DNA from: an uncultured Prevotellaceae bacterium
GTDB lineage: Bacteria > Bacteroidota > Bacteroidia > Bacteroidales > UBA932
NCBI GenBank assembly: GCA_947166905.1
Contig: CAMVFZ010000008.1
Coordinates: 1 to 64,000 of the forward strand
Length of the DNA: 64,000 bases
Direction of reading: 5' to 3'
Part shown: in pieces, positions 44,349 to 52,771 of the stretch
How the letters are laid out: each line of letters begins with the position of its first letter
Numbering within the stretch: the first letter of the stretch is position 1
Position numbers and translations under genes: made by a program
Notes under the pieces: model-generated
Database searches by the model: none
The model's input: the letters and a program-made list of their open reading frames with translations, nothing else
Told to the model about the DNA's origin: nothing

Positions 44349-46079
44349 ATGAAAAAGATATTTCACATTACAACTCTGGCCCTGGCCTTTGCCTCCGTGC
44401 TCTTTATGGGCTCATGCTCCAAGAGCGAAAATGGAGACGAGGGTGCAACCGGACTGCTCTATACCTCAGTTCCCGGAACAGACGCCACAATCAAACTAAT
44501 GGAAGGCAAGAGCCGTACTCTTGAAGCTCTTGTATGCGCACAGGAAGGCGCCGCCCCCGGTGCTACCCTTAAGATTACCCTTAAGGTAGACGCCGAGGCC
44601 GTAGACGCCTACAACGCTGAACATCTGGGAGCCAATGCAGAGCTTCTGCCCGCAACTGCTTACACTTTTGTGAACAACACCCTGCTTCTGGCCCGCTATA
44701 CGATGACTTCATCAGTAGCCAAGCTTCGCATTACCGCAAACGGAATGGAAGACGACCAGCTGTATGTACTTCCTATAGCCATCGACAAGGTTGAGGGTTC
44801 CTCAAATTGGGATCTTGCCCAGAATCCGGTTTCTTACATCACCGTGATCCAGACCGTAGAGCGCCCCGAGGGCGGCGACGGTTCAATGCAGTTCCCTTAC
44901 GAGCTCAAGACCGCAGACGACCTGGTTAACATGAACACAAAACTGAGCGAGGGAGAGAAAGTATACTTCAAGCTCATGAACGATATCGACATGACCGGCG
45001 TAATTTGGACTCCGCTCAACTATGCTTCTCCTTACGAGAAAGCCATCGACTTTGACGGTGACGGTCATGTTATCAGGAACTTCTTCTGCGACTATTCAAG
45101 CTATCCCAGCTTCTTCGGTGTACTCAACGGCTACTGCCACGACGTAACATTCGAGAATGCAGAGATCGCCTGCAGCGCCGACAGTGGTTGCGGTATCATC
45201 GCCGGTTACGGCGGTACCGGTGCCATCCATGCCGATGCAGCCCGCGTTCACGTACAGGGTAAGGTTACCCTTACCGGTAACAAGACCGGCGTAGGCGGTA
45301 TGTTCGGTACCCTTGGCAACGCTACCATCGTAGCTTGCTCCGCAGACGTTCAGGTAGAATCCGGCAAGAACTTCGTAGGAGGTCTTTTCGGATACGCAAA
45401 GGGTAACGCAGACGGATGCATCGTTGAGATAAGCGACTGCTGGACAAGCGGTTCCGTAAAAGGTAATCAGCGCGTTGGCGGTATCGGCGGTGGAACCGAC
45501 AAGACCGGTTACAACGTCAAGATAATCAACTGCTACAGCACTGCTACCGTAGAAGGCGTCTTCTGCCTTGGCGGTATCGGCGGTCACTTCAACCTTGACT
45601 CATCTGCCAACCCGGACACCAACCAGCCTAACGATGTATTTGAAAACTGCATCGCCTGGAACCCCTCTATCAAGTGCGCAGAGCAGACTGCCGGCGACAA
45701 GAGCCATTACAGCTCAGGCGCAGTAGTTGGCTTCACCGCCAAGATGAACTTCCTGAAAGGTTGCGTACGTCGTCCCGACATCGAGTTCTACGAGTACTCA
45801 GACCTCTTCAGCATGTACGATCAGGCCGATGCCTCCCCGTCATCACCTCTCGTATTCCAGGTTGTTGAGGGCGCAAGCTACAACTATCCTTATCATGGAA
45901 CAGCTGCTGCCGCAGGCGCAACTATCGCCCAGGTAGCTACCAGCCTTGGTTGGAACGCTGCAATCTGGGATCTCACCAAGGACGTTCCTACCATCCGTCC
46001 GGACGCTCCCGTAGGTCCTACACCTGATACTGGCAGCGATGGCCAGCTCCATGGATTCGATGACAATGATCTCAACTAA
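44349..46079 (+). CDS. DUF1735-like / GLUG-repeat surface lipoprotein
   Basis: A 576-residue lipoprotein (lipobox MGSC, Cys about 23). The N-terminal domain (about 40-165) has the BT_3987/DUF1735 look seen in lipoproteins encoded after SusD (LKITLKVDAEAVDAYNAEH, LLPATAYTF). A GLUG beta-helix follows: an N-cap QFPYELKTADDLVNMN...YFKLMNDIDMTGVIWTPLNY, about four GLUG turns (GGMFG, GGLFG, GGIGG, GGIGG), then a cap with CIAWNP, YDQADASPSSPL and LGWNAAIWDL. The cap and its preceding segment closely resemble those in the GLUG-NAGPA protein encoded further on. Probable role: surface scaffold or glycan binding for the SusCD pair. Confidence 0.85.
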   Translation: MKKIFHITTLALAFASVLFMGSCSKSENGDEGATGLLYTSVPGTDATIKLMEGKSRTLEALVCAQEGAAPGATLKITLKVDAEAVDAYNAEHLGANAELLPATAYTFVNNTLLLARYTMTSSVAKLRITANGMEDDQLYVLPIAIDKVEGSSNWDLAQNPVSYITVIQTVERPEGGDGSMQFPYELKTADDLVNMNTKLSEGEKVYFKLMNDIDMTGVIWTPLNYASPYEKAIDFDGDGHVIRNFFCDYSSYPSFFGVLNGYCHDVTFENAEIACSADSGCGIIAGYGGTGAIHADAARVHVQGKVTLTGNKTGVGGMFGTLGNATIVACSADVQVESGKNFVGGLFGYAKGNADGCIVEISDCWTSGSVKGNQRVGGIGGGTDKTGYNVKIINCYSTATVEGVFCLGGIGGHFNLDSSANPDTNQPNDVFENCIAWNPSIKCAEQTAGDKSHYSSGAVVGFTAKMNFLKGCVRRPDIEFYEYSDLFSMYDQADASPSSPLVFQVVEGASYNYPYHGTAAAAGATIAQVATSLGWNAAIWDLTKDVPTIRPDAPVGPTPDTGSDGQLHGFDDNDLN

Positions 46080-46092
46080 AAAAGAACAGGCC

Positions 46093-48369
46093 ATGAAAAC
46101 AAGATTTTTCTATATCTCCAGCATAGTACTTATGCCTTTCGTCCTGTTCTCCTGCAACAAGGAACAGGAAGTTGCAAACGATATTGCCGCACCTACCATT
46201 ACCATCCAGGCCAACATCCCTGCAGCTACAAAGGTTGCAGCAGTCGTTCCCGAGAGCGGCTCAGGCCTTAACTGGAACTGGGAGGCAGGCGACAAGATTG
46301 CCGTTAACAACGGATCAACCGCATCTGTATTCGATATCAAATCCGGATTCGAGCCCACATCGGCTTCCTTCGTAGGAAAGCTCATTAACGGCGATGCCTT
46401 CAGCATCATCTATCCCGGAACTTATACAACCCCCGCAGCCCTGCAGGCAATGAACTTTGCAGACCAGCAGCAGGTTGGCAACGATGTCAAGACCCAGCTC
46501 CAGTATTTTGCAATGCTGTCCAATGTAGACAGCTACGGCACCTTTGAGTTCGGTCAGGCATGGGCCGCTGAGCACGGTGGCAGCTTCCGCCAGTGCGGCG
46601 TGCTGCGCCTTGCCCTCACCCTTCCCGCAGAAACCATGGTTGTAAACCGCATCACCATCAAGGCCGGCGCCCCCGTATTCCATACAGGCAATGCCGATGA
46701 TGCCAAGTCCGATGAAATCTCCATCGGCCTCAGTGATGTCACCCTTACTACCGACAAGACCGTTATCGCCTGGATGACCACATCCTGGTTCGACGATGTT
46801 ATCCCCGCAGGCACTTCACTCGTTGTAAGCGTTGCCGCCGGCGACTTCAGCTGGAACAGCGACATTACTCCTGCAACAGAGAAGACCATCAAGAGCGGTT
46901 ATGTAAACAAGATTACCATCGGTGACAACCAGTGGGTAAGCGGCGGCCGCTATGCAGAGGGCTCAGGTACAGAAGAGGATCCTTGGATTATCAAGACTCC
47001 TACCCAGCTTACCTACATGCGTGACGACCTTGCTTCCAAGGAGCTTCGCTACTTCAAGCTTGAGGCCGACCTTGATATGAAAGATATCGAGTGGGCACCT
47101 CTCAACAACGTTAACGATCCTTCCGACGAGACCAAGGCATACGACAAGTTCGTATACTTCGATGGTAACAACCATACCATTTCTAACCTTACCATTACCA
47201 ATACAGAGGTTGCTTATCCTAGCTTCGCTGGTGTTCTGTACGGTACCATCAAGAACGTTACCTTTGCAAATGCTTCCATCAATGCCGGAAACAACAAGGC
47301 CGGTGTGGTAGCTGGTTACGTTGGTACTTCACAGAATTACGGTCCCAGCACCATCAGCAATGTAATTGTAAGGAATTCAGAAATCACCGCGTCAAGACAC
47401 GTAGGCGCCTTTGTTGGCCAGGTTGTTACAGCCGACACCAAGATTGAGAACTGCCGTGTAGAGAACTCAGTGGTTAACGGTGCAGAGTACGCAGCAGGCT
47501 TCGCTGGATATATCCAGAACGGTGTATTCACCAACTGCTCTGCTAATGCAACCGTAAGCGGAACCAAGCATGTCGGCGGCTTCGTTGGCAAGACAGAGGT
47601 TCCCGCTATTACCAACTGCTCTTTCGAGGGTGGTTCCATTACCGCTTCTGCATCCGGCAGCAACCAGAGTGGTGGCTTCGTAGGATATGCAGGCAAGGTT
47701 GACAACGTAGGTGCAACATTCACCAGTTGCTTTGTCAAGGATGCTGTCGTTACCGTGGCTGCAGGCCAGCGCGTCGGTGGCTTCACCGGCCAGGCAGACC
47801 TTGGAACAACCTTCACAAAGTGCTATGTTAAGAATACCACCATTTCCGGTGCTACCAATACCGCCGGCTTCGTAGGCGTAGACTATTCTACTACTTCAGA
47901 GCTTGTTCCCGGTGGCGGTATCTACCAGTGCTATGTAGACGGTGGCTCACTTACTGCATCCAATGCCAACCCTGGTGGCTTCGTTGCTTATCCTGAAAAG
48001 GCTACCATCAAGAACTGCTACACCACTATGGATGTAAACGGCGGAAGCTATGCTTGCGTAGGTGGTTTCGTAGGTATCCTCAAGAAGAACGTTACCATCC
48101 AGTACTGCTATGCAGCAGGTGCAGTTTCAGGTACCAGCGCCTCTGTCGGTGGCTTCATCGGCAAGGCAGATGCCGACGCAACCTCACATGTTAACGCCTG
48201 CATCGCCTGGACAAGCACACTCAACTTCGTTGGCCAGACCGTTGGCGGCGACATCACCGGCAACTACTGCGGTACAGAGGGTACACTCTCTGCCCATGCC
48301 GCAGAACTTGGCTGGGATCCTAATATTTGGAATTTCTTGGCAACCCTGAAAGTTCCTTCTATAAAGTAA
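46093..48369 (+). CDS. Fimbrillin-like / GLUG-repeat surface lipoprotein
   Basis: A 758-residue lipoprotein (lipobox LFSC), with a Lys-Glu pair just after the Cys (CNKEQE) resembling Bacteroidota surface-export signals. Residues about 30-300 look like a fimbrillin N-terminal fold (ATKVAAV, WEAGDKIAVNNG, ASFVGKL, YPGTY). A GLUG beta-helix follows at about 300-700: N-cap GTEEDPWIIKTPTQLTYM...YFKLEADLDM, then some nine turns with AGFAGY, GGFVGK, GGFTGQ or GGFIGK. The C-terminal cap reads ACIAWTSTL, NYCGTEGTLSAHAAELGW and IWNF. The ATG at 46093 starts the signal peptide; the open frame from 46039 overlaps the preceding gene. No enzyme domain is attached. Confidence 0.85.
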   Translation: MKTRFFYISSIVLMPFVLFSCNKEQEVANDIAAPTITIQANIPAATKVAAVVPESGSGLNWNWEAGDKIAVNNGSTASVFDIKSGFEPTSASFVGKLINGDAFSIIYPGTYTTPAALQAMNFADQQQVGNDVKTQLQYFAMLSNVDSYGTFEFGQAWAAEHGGSFRQCGVLRLALTLPAETMVVNRITIKAGAPVFHTGNADDAKSDEISIGLSDVTLTTDKTVIAWMTTSWFDDVIPAGTSLVVSVAAGDFSWNSDITPATEKTIKSGYVNKITIGDNQWVSGGRYAEGSGTEEDPWIIKTPTQLTYMRDDLASKELRYFKLEADLDMKDIEWAPLNNVNDPSDETKAYDKFVYFDGNNHTISNLTITNTEVAYPSFAGVLYGTIKNVTFANASINAGNNKAGVVAGYVGTSQNYGPSTISNVIVRNSEITASRHVGAFVGQVVTADTKIENCRVENSVVNGAEYAAGFAGYIQNGVFTNCSANATVSGTKHVGGFVGKTEVPAITNCSFEGGSITASASGSNQSGGFVGYAGKVDNVGATFTSCFVKDAVVTVAAGQRVGGFTGQADLGTTFTKCYVKNTTISGATNTAGFVGVDYSTTSELVPGGGIYQCYVDGGSLTASNANPGGFVAYPEKATIKNCYTTMDVNGGSYACVGGFVGILKKNVTIQYCYAAGAVSGTSASVGGFIGKADADATSHVNACIAWTSTLNFVGQTVGGDITGNYCGTEGTLSAHAAELGWDPNIWNFLATLKVPSIK

Positions 48370-48373
48370 ACAC

Positions 48374-49405
48374 ATGAACTTCAAAAAATTATATGTTTGG
48401 ATAGTATTGTTCCCGCTGCTTGTTACTGCTTGCGGCGGGAGCAAGGCTACTCCTGAATTGCCGGGTCCTGACGTTCCCGAAAAACCTGGTACTGGTGTTA
48501 ACCCCTGGGATGCCAACCGCGGCAAAGAAGTTCATCCGTCCGGAACCGGGTGGACATCGACAACAATCGCCGAGGGTATAGTTTATTATACCTTCGATGG
48601 CAAGGAAAGCGTCTCCGGTGCGCAGCAGCGCATCTTCGTTACAGACGTAGACCTTTCCAAGAACCTTTATGAATTCAAGCTGGCTTACTACAGCGGCCGC
48701 TCTACCGCATCCAATGTTTTTGCTACAAAGAATGCAATTGCATGCATTAACGGAGGTTACGAGCGCGGTTCCATAGTAATCTGGATAGACGGCACACACT
48801 ACTATACCATGCCGGACAACACAATCGGCAGTACAGGTGTTCCCAATTGGAAGAGTGAGGCTTGCGTCTTCATGGACAACAAATCCGATGTCCGTATTGA
48901 ATTCTGCGGAAAGGGAATGTCCATCACCCAGCAAAGGACCTATTACATGTCCCTTTACAACACAGAAAAAACAGCTCTCTCCAGCGCTCCAATGCTGATT
49001 GACGACTATGAGCCCGTCGGAGAGACCTTTGTCAACTTGCACCCTAAGCAGTCATCCAATTCGGAAGACCCGTATACTCACCAGAGCACCAATACACATC
49101 CGCGCACGGCCTTGGCAAAGACTGAATTCAATCATTTGCTGATGGTAGTAGTGGACGGCCGCAGGCCCAATGTCAGCCGCGGTATGTCTGCCAAGGAGCT
49201 GACCGGTTTCCTGGTGAAGAACTTCAATCCCCAATATGCCATCAATCTGGATGGCGGAGGCTCATCTACCATGTGCGTACAGGGTCAGGGAGACCCGCAG
49301 ACCCACGTGGTTAATTATCCCACCGATTCTGATGTAACTCAAGGCGTTCCGGATCATTCCGGAGAACGGTCGGTACCCACTTTCTTTTATGTAGTAAAGA
49401 AGTAA
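48374..49405 (+). CDS. NAGPA/DUF2233-family phosphodiester glycosidase, lipoprotein
   Basis: A 343-residue lipoprotein (lipobox VTAC) that is essentially one NAGPA (DUF2233) domain. In mammals this fold is the uncovering enzyme that removes GlcNAc from GlcNAc-phospho-mannose. Bacterial members are widespread, but I know few with proven substrates; one from Bacteroides ovatus has a structure. Visible motifs: QQRIFVTDVDL, ACINGGYERGS (conserved Asn-Gly-Gly/Tyr), GVPNWKSEA, SAPMLIDDYEPVG, HPRTALA, VVVDGRRPNVSRGMSAKEL, and INLDGGGSSTMCVQGQGD at 290-307 followed by HVVNYPTD. It starts four bases after the preceding scaffold gene. It should cleave a sugar-1-phosphodiester at the cell surface; which one is unknown. 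Confidence 0.9.
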   Translation: MNFKKLYVWIVLFPLLVTACGGSKATPELPGPDVPEKPGTGVNPWDANRGKEVHPSGTGWTSTTIAEGIVYYTFDGKESVSGAQQRIFVTDVDLSKNLYEFKLAYYSGRSTASNVFATKNAIACINGGYERGSIVIWIDGTHYYTMPDNTIGSTGVPNWKSEACVFMDNKSDVRIEFCGKGMSITQQRTYYMSLYNTEKTALSSAPMLIDDYEPVGETFVNLHPKQSSNSEDPYTHQSTNTHPRTALAKTEFNHLLMVVVDGRRPNVSRGMSAKELTGFLVKNFNPQYAINLDGGGSSTMCVQGQGDPQTHVVNYPTDSDVTQGVPDHSGERSVPTFFYVVKK

Positions 49406-49418
49406 AAACAGCACATAC

Positions 49419-52400
49419 ATGAAGAAGATTTTCTCCATTTTTTGCCTGGTGATTTTCACCATGGCATTCCAAGCCTGTGTCAGGGAGTCTCTGGAAACCC
49501 CTGTTGGCCCGACGATGACAATCAAGGCACAGATACCTGAAGAGCCCTTGACAAAAGCATCTTTTTCCGTTCCTGTAAGTGGAACCGGACTCCATCTTGC
49601 CTGGCAGGCAGGTGACAATATCCGCGTTATCAGCGGAGCAAATTCTGCCGTTTATTCCATCCAGGATGGTTTCACGGATCACGAGGCTTATTTCACGGGC
49701 GATATCGTACCCGGTGACGAACTCTCCGTAGTAGTCCCCGGCAGCTATACTTCCGTAGAGGCCGCAGAGGCCGGCAATGCCACTCTTACCCAGACTGGCA
49801 ACGGAAGTACCGCTCACATGGTATTCACCGCTGTACTTGACAAAGTAAAGCAGAGCGATTTGGCAGAGATCGGGTTCACCGATTCCTGGGCAAGCCTGCA
49901 CGGCGCAACCCTTAAGAGGGGAGGCGTAGTCAAGTTTGTGCTTACCCTTCCGGCAGCTGTTACAGCGCCCAAGAAGGTAACCATGACCGGTATCGGCAAC
50001 GTGGTTTCCGTGAATATCGCAGGAGTAGATCTTTCTTCTGAGCATATTCTTACAGCATATGCGCAGAGCGGCCTTAACGATGTGGCAATCGCCGCCGGTA
50101 CACAGTTTACCGTTAGCGTAACCGATGGCGACGGCAGTTGCTACGCTGCAACCAAAACCATCGCCGCTGCGAATACCCTTAAGGCTGGCGCCCAGAATAT
50201 TATAACCATTTCCGATGGCTTCGCAGAGACTTACTTTGCAGGTGGCGACGGTACAGAGGCCAACCCTTACCTCATCGCCAGCCCTAAGCAGATGAACAAT
50301 ATGCATGTGGATGGTATACTGAAGCACGAAGAGAAGGTATACTTCCGCCTCATAGACAACATCGATATGTCCGCCATCGACTGGGTTCCCCTGAATCAGG
50401 AAAGCCCTTATGATATGCCGGTGAATTTTGATGGTAATGGCAAAACTATCAATAAACTTACCATCACCACCAGCACGGACAAATACAAACAGATCGGCCT
50501 TTTTGGCGTACTATACGGAGAGGTTTATAACCTCAAGATTACCAATGCCAAGGTTACCAATACCTATGGCCTGCCTACAGGTATACTGTGCGGATATTGC
50601 GGTTACAACGGCAAGAAGTCTCACGTATATAACGTCCATATCAATGGCCAGGTTGATTACAGCAGCTCCCTGTCCGGAGCCAATGGCAACGGTCCTGCCG
50701 CAGGTTTTGCCGGTCGAGTTCATACCTGCGTAATCGAATCCTGCTCTGCCGATGTGGTCATCAACAGTACCAAAGCTTTTGCCGGCGGTATTTTCGGCAT
50801 CGACTGGTCAAACGGTTCAGTTATCCGTAACTGCTGGACCTCCGGATCTGTTACCAGTAATGGACAGCGTACTGGCGGTATTGCCGGTTCTCTTATCAAA
50901 GAGGGTACTTCAATTATCAACTGCTTCTCTACAGCCAGTGTTATTGCGCCCCGTGGTATTGGCGGCATAGTGGGCTATGCAAACATGGATAGCGGTTCTG
51001 GTAAAGGTTATACAGATAACAAACCCGATTATGTTATAAAGGGTTGTATCGCTTGGCAGGAGCAGCTAAGGACCAACACATACAATGGTGCTACATCAAC
51101 CAATAACTTCTGGTCTTCCGGTGCCATCGTATCAGGAACCTCTACGCACAACTACCTTAGCAATTGCTGGAGGCGTGCAAATCTTGACTTCCGTGATTAC
51201 AGCGGAGAATTCACCCTTTACGACCAGGAGGACGCTTCTCCTTCTACTCCACTTGTGGTAGTCAACCCCAAGCCGGCTACCTTCTTGAACTATTATCCTT
51301 ATCATGGTAAGGCAGCAGGCGCCGGAGAGTCTCTCTCCGATGTTGCCAGAAGGATTGGTTGGAGCGAAACCGTATGGGATTTTTCCGGAGCAACCCCGGT
51401 TCTTACCGGCGCTTTGGAACCCACACCAACCAGCGGAAATAACGATATCCCTAATGTTGCTACTACTTCCCGCGCATTCCCCGCAGACGGTTCCAAGACA
51501 AATGGCCTTACCTGGACAGTTAGCGAGATAAGAAAAGGTATACGCTATTATCGCGGTTATGGTATTCCCACTGATGACTGGTGGAGTAATACTACTAATG
51601 GCAACTCGGCTTCTAATCAATATCAAGAAATATTCGTTGTTGACGTAGATCTAACCAATACAAATTATGATGTAAAAGTTGTTGTTGCTAACCCCACTTT
51701 ACCTACTTCAACGGTATTCGAGCAAACAGGTGCTATCGCTGCCATCAACGGCGGTTATGAAAAAACATCTATTGCCATTAAGGGTAATATGTTACTTGAA
51801 CAAGGTAAGGACGAATTCGAAAACACTATATATAATCTTACCAATTATCCTAATGGTTACGCATACTCATATATGCCCAAAAATACAATTGGAACTACTG
51901 GTGTTTCAAATTGGAAGAGTGAAGGAACATTCTACACAGATGGTCATCGGAATGTTCGCATCGCCTTTGATGCCTACGCAGGTGGAGCAACAGGTAAAAC
52001 AGCTACCTCCGGTACGACACTCAAGAGTGTTGAGGAGATGCGCAACTACTATATGTTCAATACAGAGAACGAGGCTGGTTTCATTTCTAGCGCTCCTGTT
52101 TTGGATGCAAATTATATTCGTTTTGGAATGTCGTTTTATTCCCGTTCTGTTGCGAATGGAGATGGAGATGGCGAATGGCCCAGAAGGCATCAGGGCAGTT
52201 GCTATTCACGTACTGCAGTAGGTATTGCCTATCCTAACGGGGATTCCAATGAACCTCACTTGCTTCTTATTGTCAATGACGGCAAGTATGCTAAGAGTAC
52301 TGAGCGTGGATACGGTATGAGCGCTTATCAGCTTGAGCGTGTGATTGCAAACTTCTTCGGTCCCAAGTACTTGCTTAACCTTGACGGCGGCGGTTCTTCT

Positions 52401-52550
52401 ACAATGTGTGTTGAAGGCAAGGGGGATGAAAATACTCACGTAGTGAACTATCCTTCCGACAATTACACAGGAAAAACAGGTACCGGAAATGTCGACCACG
52501 CCGGAGAGCGCGCCCGCGACTCATTCATTGTTATAGTACCCGCAGAATAA
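49419..52550 (+). CDS. Fimbrillin-like / GLUG scaffold fused to a C-terminal NAGPA phosphodiester glycosidase
   Basis: A 1043-residue lipoprotein (lipobox FQAC, then VRES). Domains in order: fimbrillin-like (about 30-270: LTKASFSV, WQAGDNIRVISGA, VVPGSYTS); GLUG region with N-cap GDGTEANPYLIASPKQM...YFRLIDNIDM and about four turns (AGFAG, GGIFG, GGIAG, GGIVG); a cap with CIAWQE, YDQEDASPSTPL and IGWSETVWDFSG; then from about residue 696 a complete NAGPA domain. That domain has INGGYEKTS, GVSNWKSEG, SSAPVLDAN, SRTAVG, IVNDGKYAKS, and LNLDGGGSSTMCVEGKGD at 986-1003. The fusion tethers to the scaffold the same enzyme that the previous gene encodes free. The enzyme part is noticeably AT-richer at its start. 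Confidence 0.9.
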   Translation: MKKIFSIFCLVIFTMAFQACVRESLETPVGPTMTIKAQIPEEPLTKASFSVPVSGTGLHLAWQAGDNIRVISGANSAVYSIQDGFTDHEAYFTGDIVPGDELSVVVPGSYTSVEAAEAGNATLTQTGNGSTAHMVFTAVLDKVKQSDLAEIGFTDSWASLHGATLKRGGVVKFVLTLPAAVTAPKKVTMTGIGNVVSVNIAGVDLSSEHILTAYAQSGLNDVAIAAGTQFTVSVTDGDGSCYAATKTIAAANTLKAGAQNIITISDGFAETYFAGGDGTEANPYLIASPKQMNNMHVDGILKHEEKVYFRLIDNIDMSAIDWVPLNQESPYDMPVNFDGNGKTINKLTITTSTDKYKQIGLFGVLYGEVYNLKITNAKVTNTYGLPTGILCGYCGYNGKKSHVYNVHINGQVDYSSSLSGANGNGPAAGFAGRVHTCVIESCSADVVINSTKAFAGGIFGIDWSNGSVIRNCWTSGSVTSNGQRTGGIAGSLIKEGTSIINCFSTASVIAPRGIGGIVGYANMDSGSGKGYTDNKPDYVIKGCIAWQEQLRTNTYNGATSTNNFWSSGAIVSGTSTHNYLSNCWRRANLDFRDYSGEFTLYDQEDASPSTPLVVVNPKPATFLNYYPYHGKAAGAGESLSDVARRIGWSETVWDFSGATPVLTGALEPTPTSGNNDIPNVATTSRAFPADGSKTNGLTWTVSEIRKGIRYYRGYGIPTDDWWSNTTNGNSASNQYQEIFVVDVDLTNTNYDVKVVVANPTLPTSTVFEQTGAIAAINGGYEKTSIAIKGNMLLEQGKDEFENTIYNLTNYPNGYAYSYMPKNTIGTTGVSNWKSEGTFYTDGHRNVRIAFDAYAGGATGKTATSGTTLKSVEEMRNYYMFNTENEAGFISSAPVLDANYIRFGMSFYSRSVANGDGDGEWPRRHQGSCYSRTAVGIAYPNGDSNEPHLLLIVNDGKYAKSTERGYGMSAYQLERVIANFFGPKYLLNLDGGGSSTMCVEGKGDENTHVVNYPSDNYTGKTGTGNVDHAGERARDSFIVIVPAE

Positions 52551-52574
52551 TATAACCTCAGATAAGACAATAAT

Positions 52575-52757
52575 ATGAAAACCATCAATATGAAACAGTC
52601 TACCCGTATGGAGTACACCGCCCCTGAGGCAGAAGTAATCAAAATTGCGATTACCGGCGTTCTTATGCAGTCAGGTCTTGACGATTATGGCGACAACCCT
52701 ATCTTCAGCGATCCCGATTTCACTGATGAAATCCTTGATGACATTATCATTCTCTAG
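52575..52757 (+). CDS. Y-x-(T/A)-P-x-x-E microprotein 1
   Basis: A 60-residue open frame, 24 bases after the previous stop and 14 before the next start. From the internal Met at residue 12 it reads MEYTAPEAEVIKIAITGVLM, then QSGLDDYGDNP and an acidic tail ending DEILDDIIIL. No signal peptide or Cys. It shares the core Y-x-(T/A)-P-x-x-E-x-(I/V)-x-(I/V)-x5-(I/L)-x-(Q/G)-S with two other small genes at 56501 and 59405. Each lies directly before a large GLUG lipoprotein gene. Similar small proteins recur in Bacteroidales, but I know no function. Starts at 52590 or 52608 are also possible. Confidence 0.75.
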   Translation: MKTINMKQSTRMEYTAPEAEVIKIAITGVLMQSGLDDYGDNPIFSDPDFTDEILDDIIIL

Positions 52758-52771
52758 CAAAATCTGAAGTT

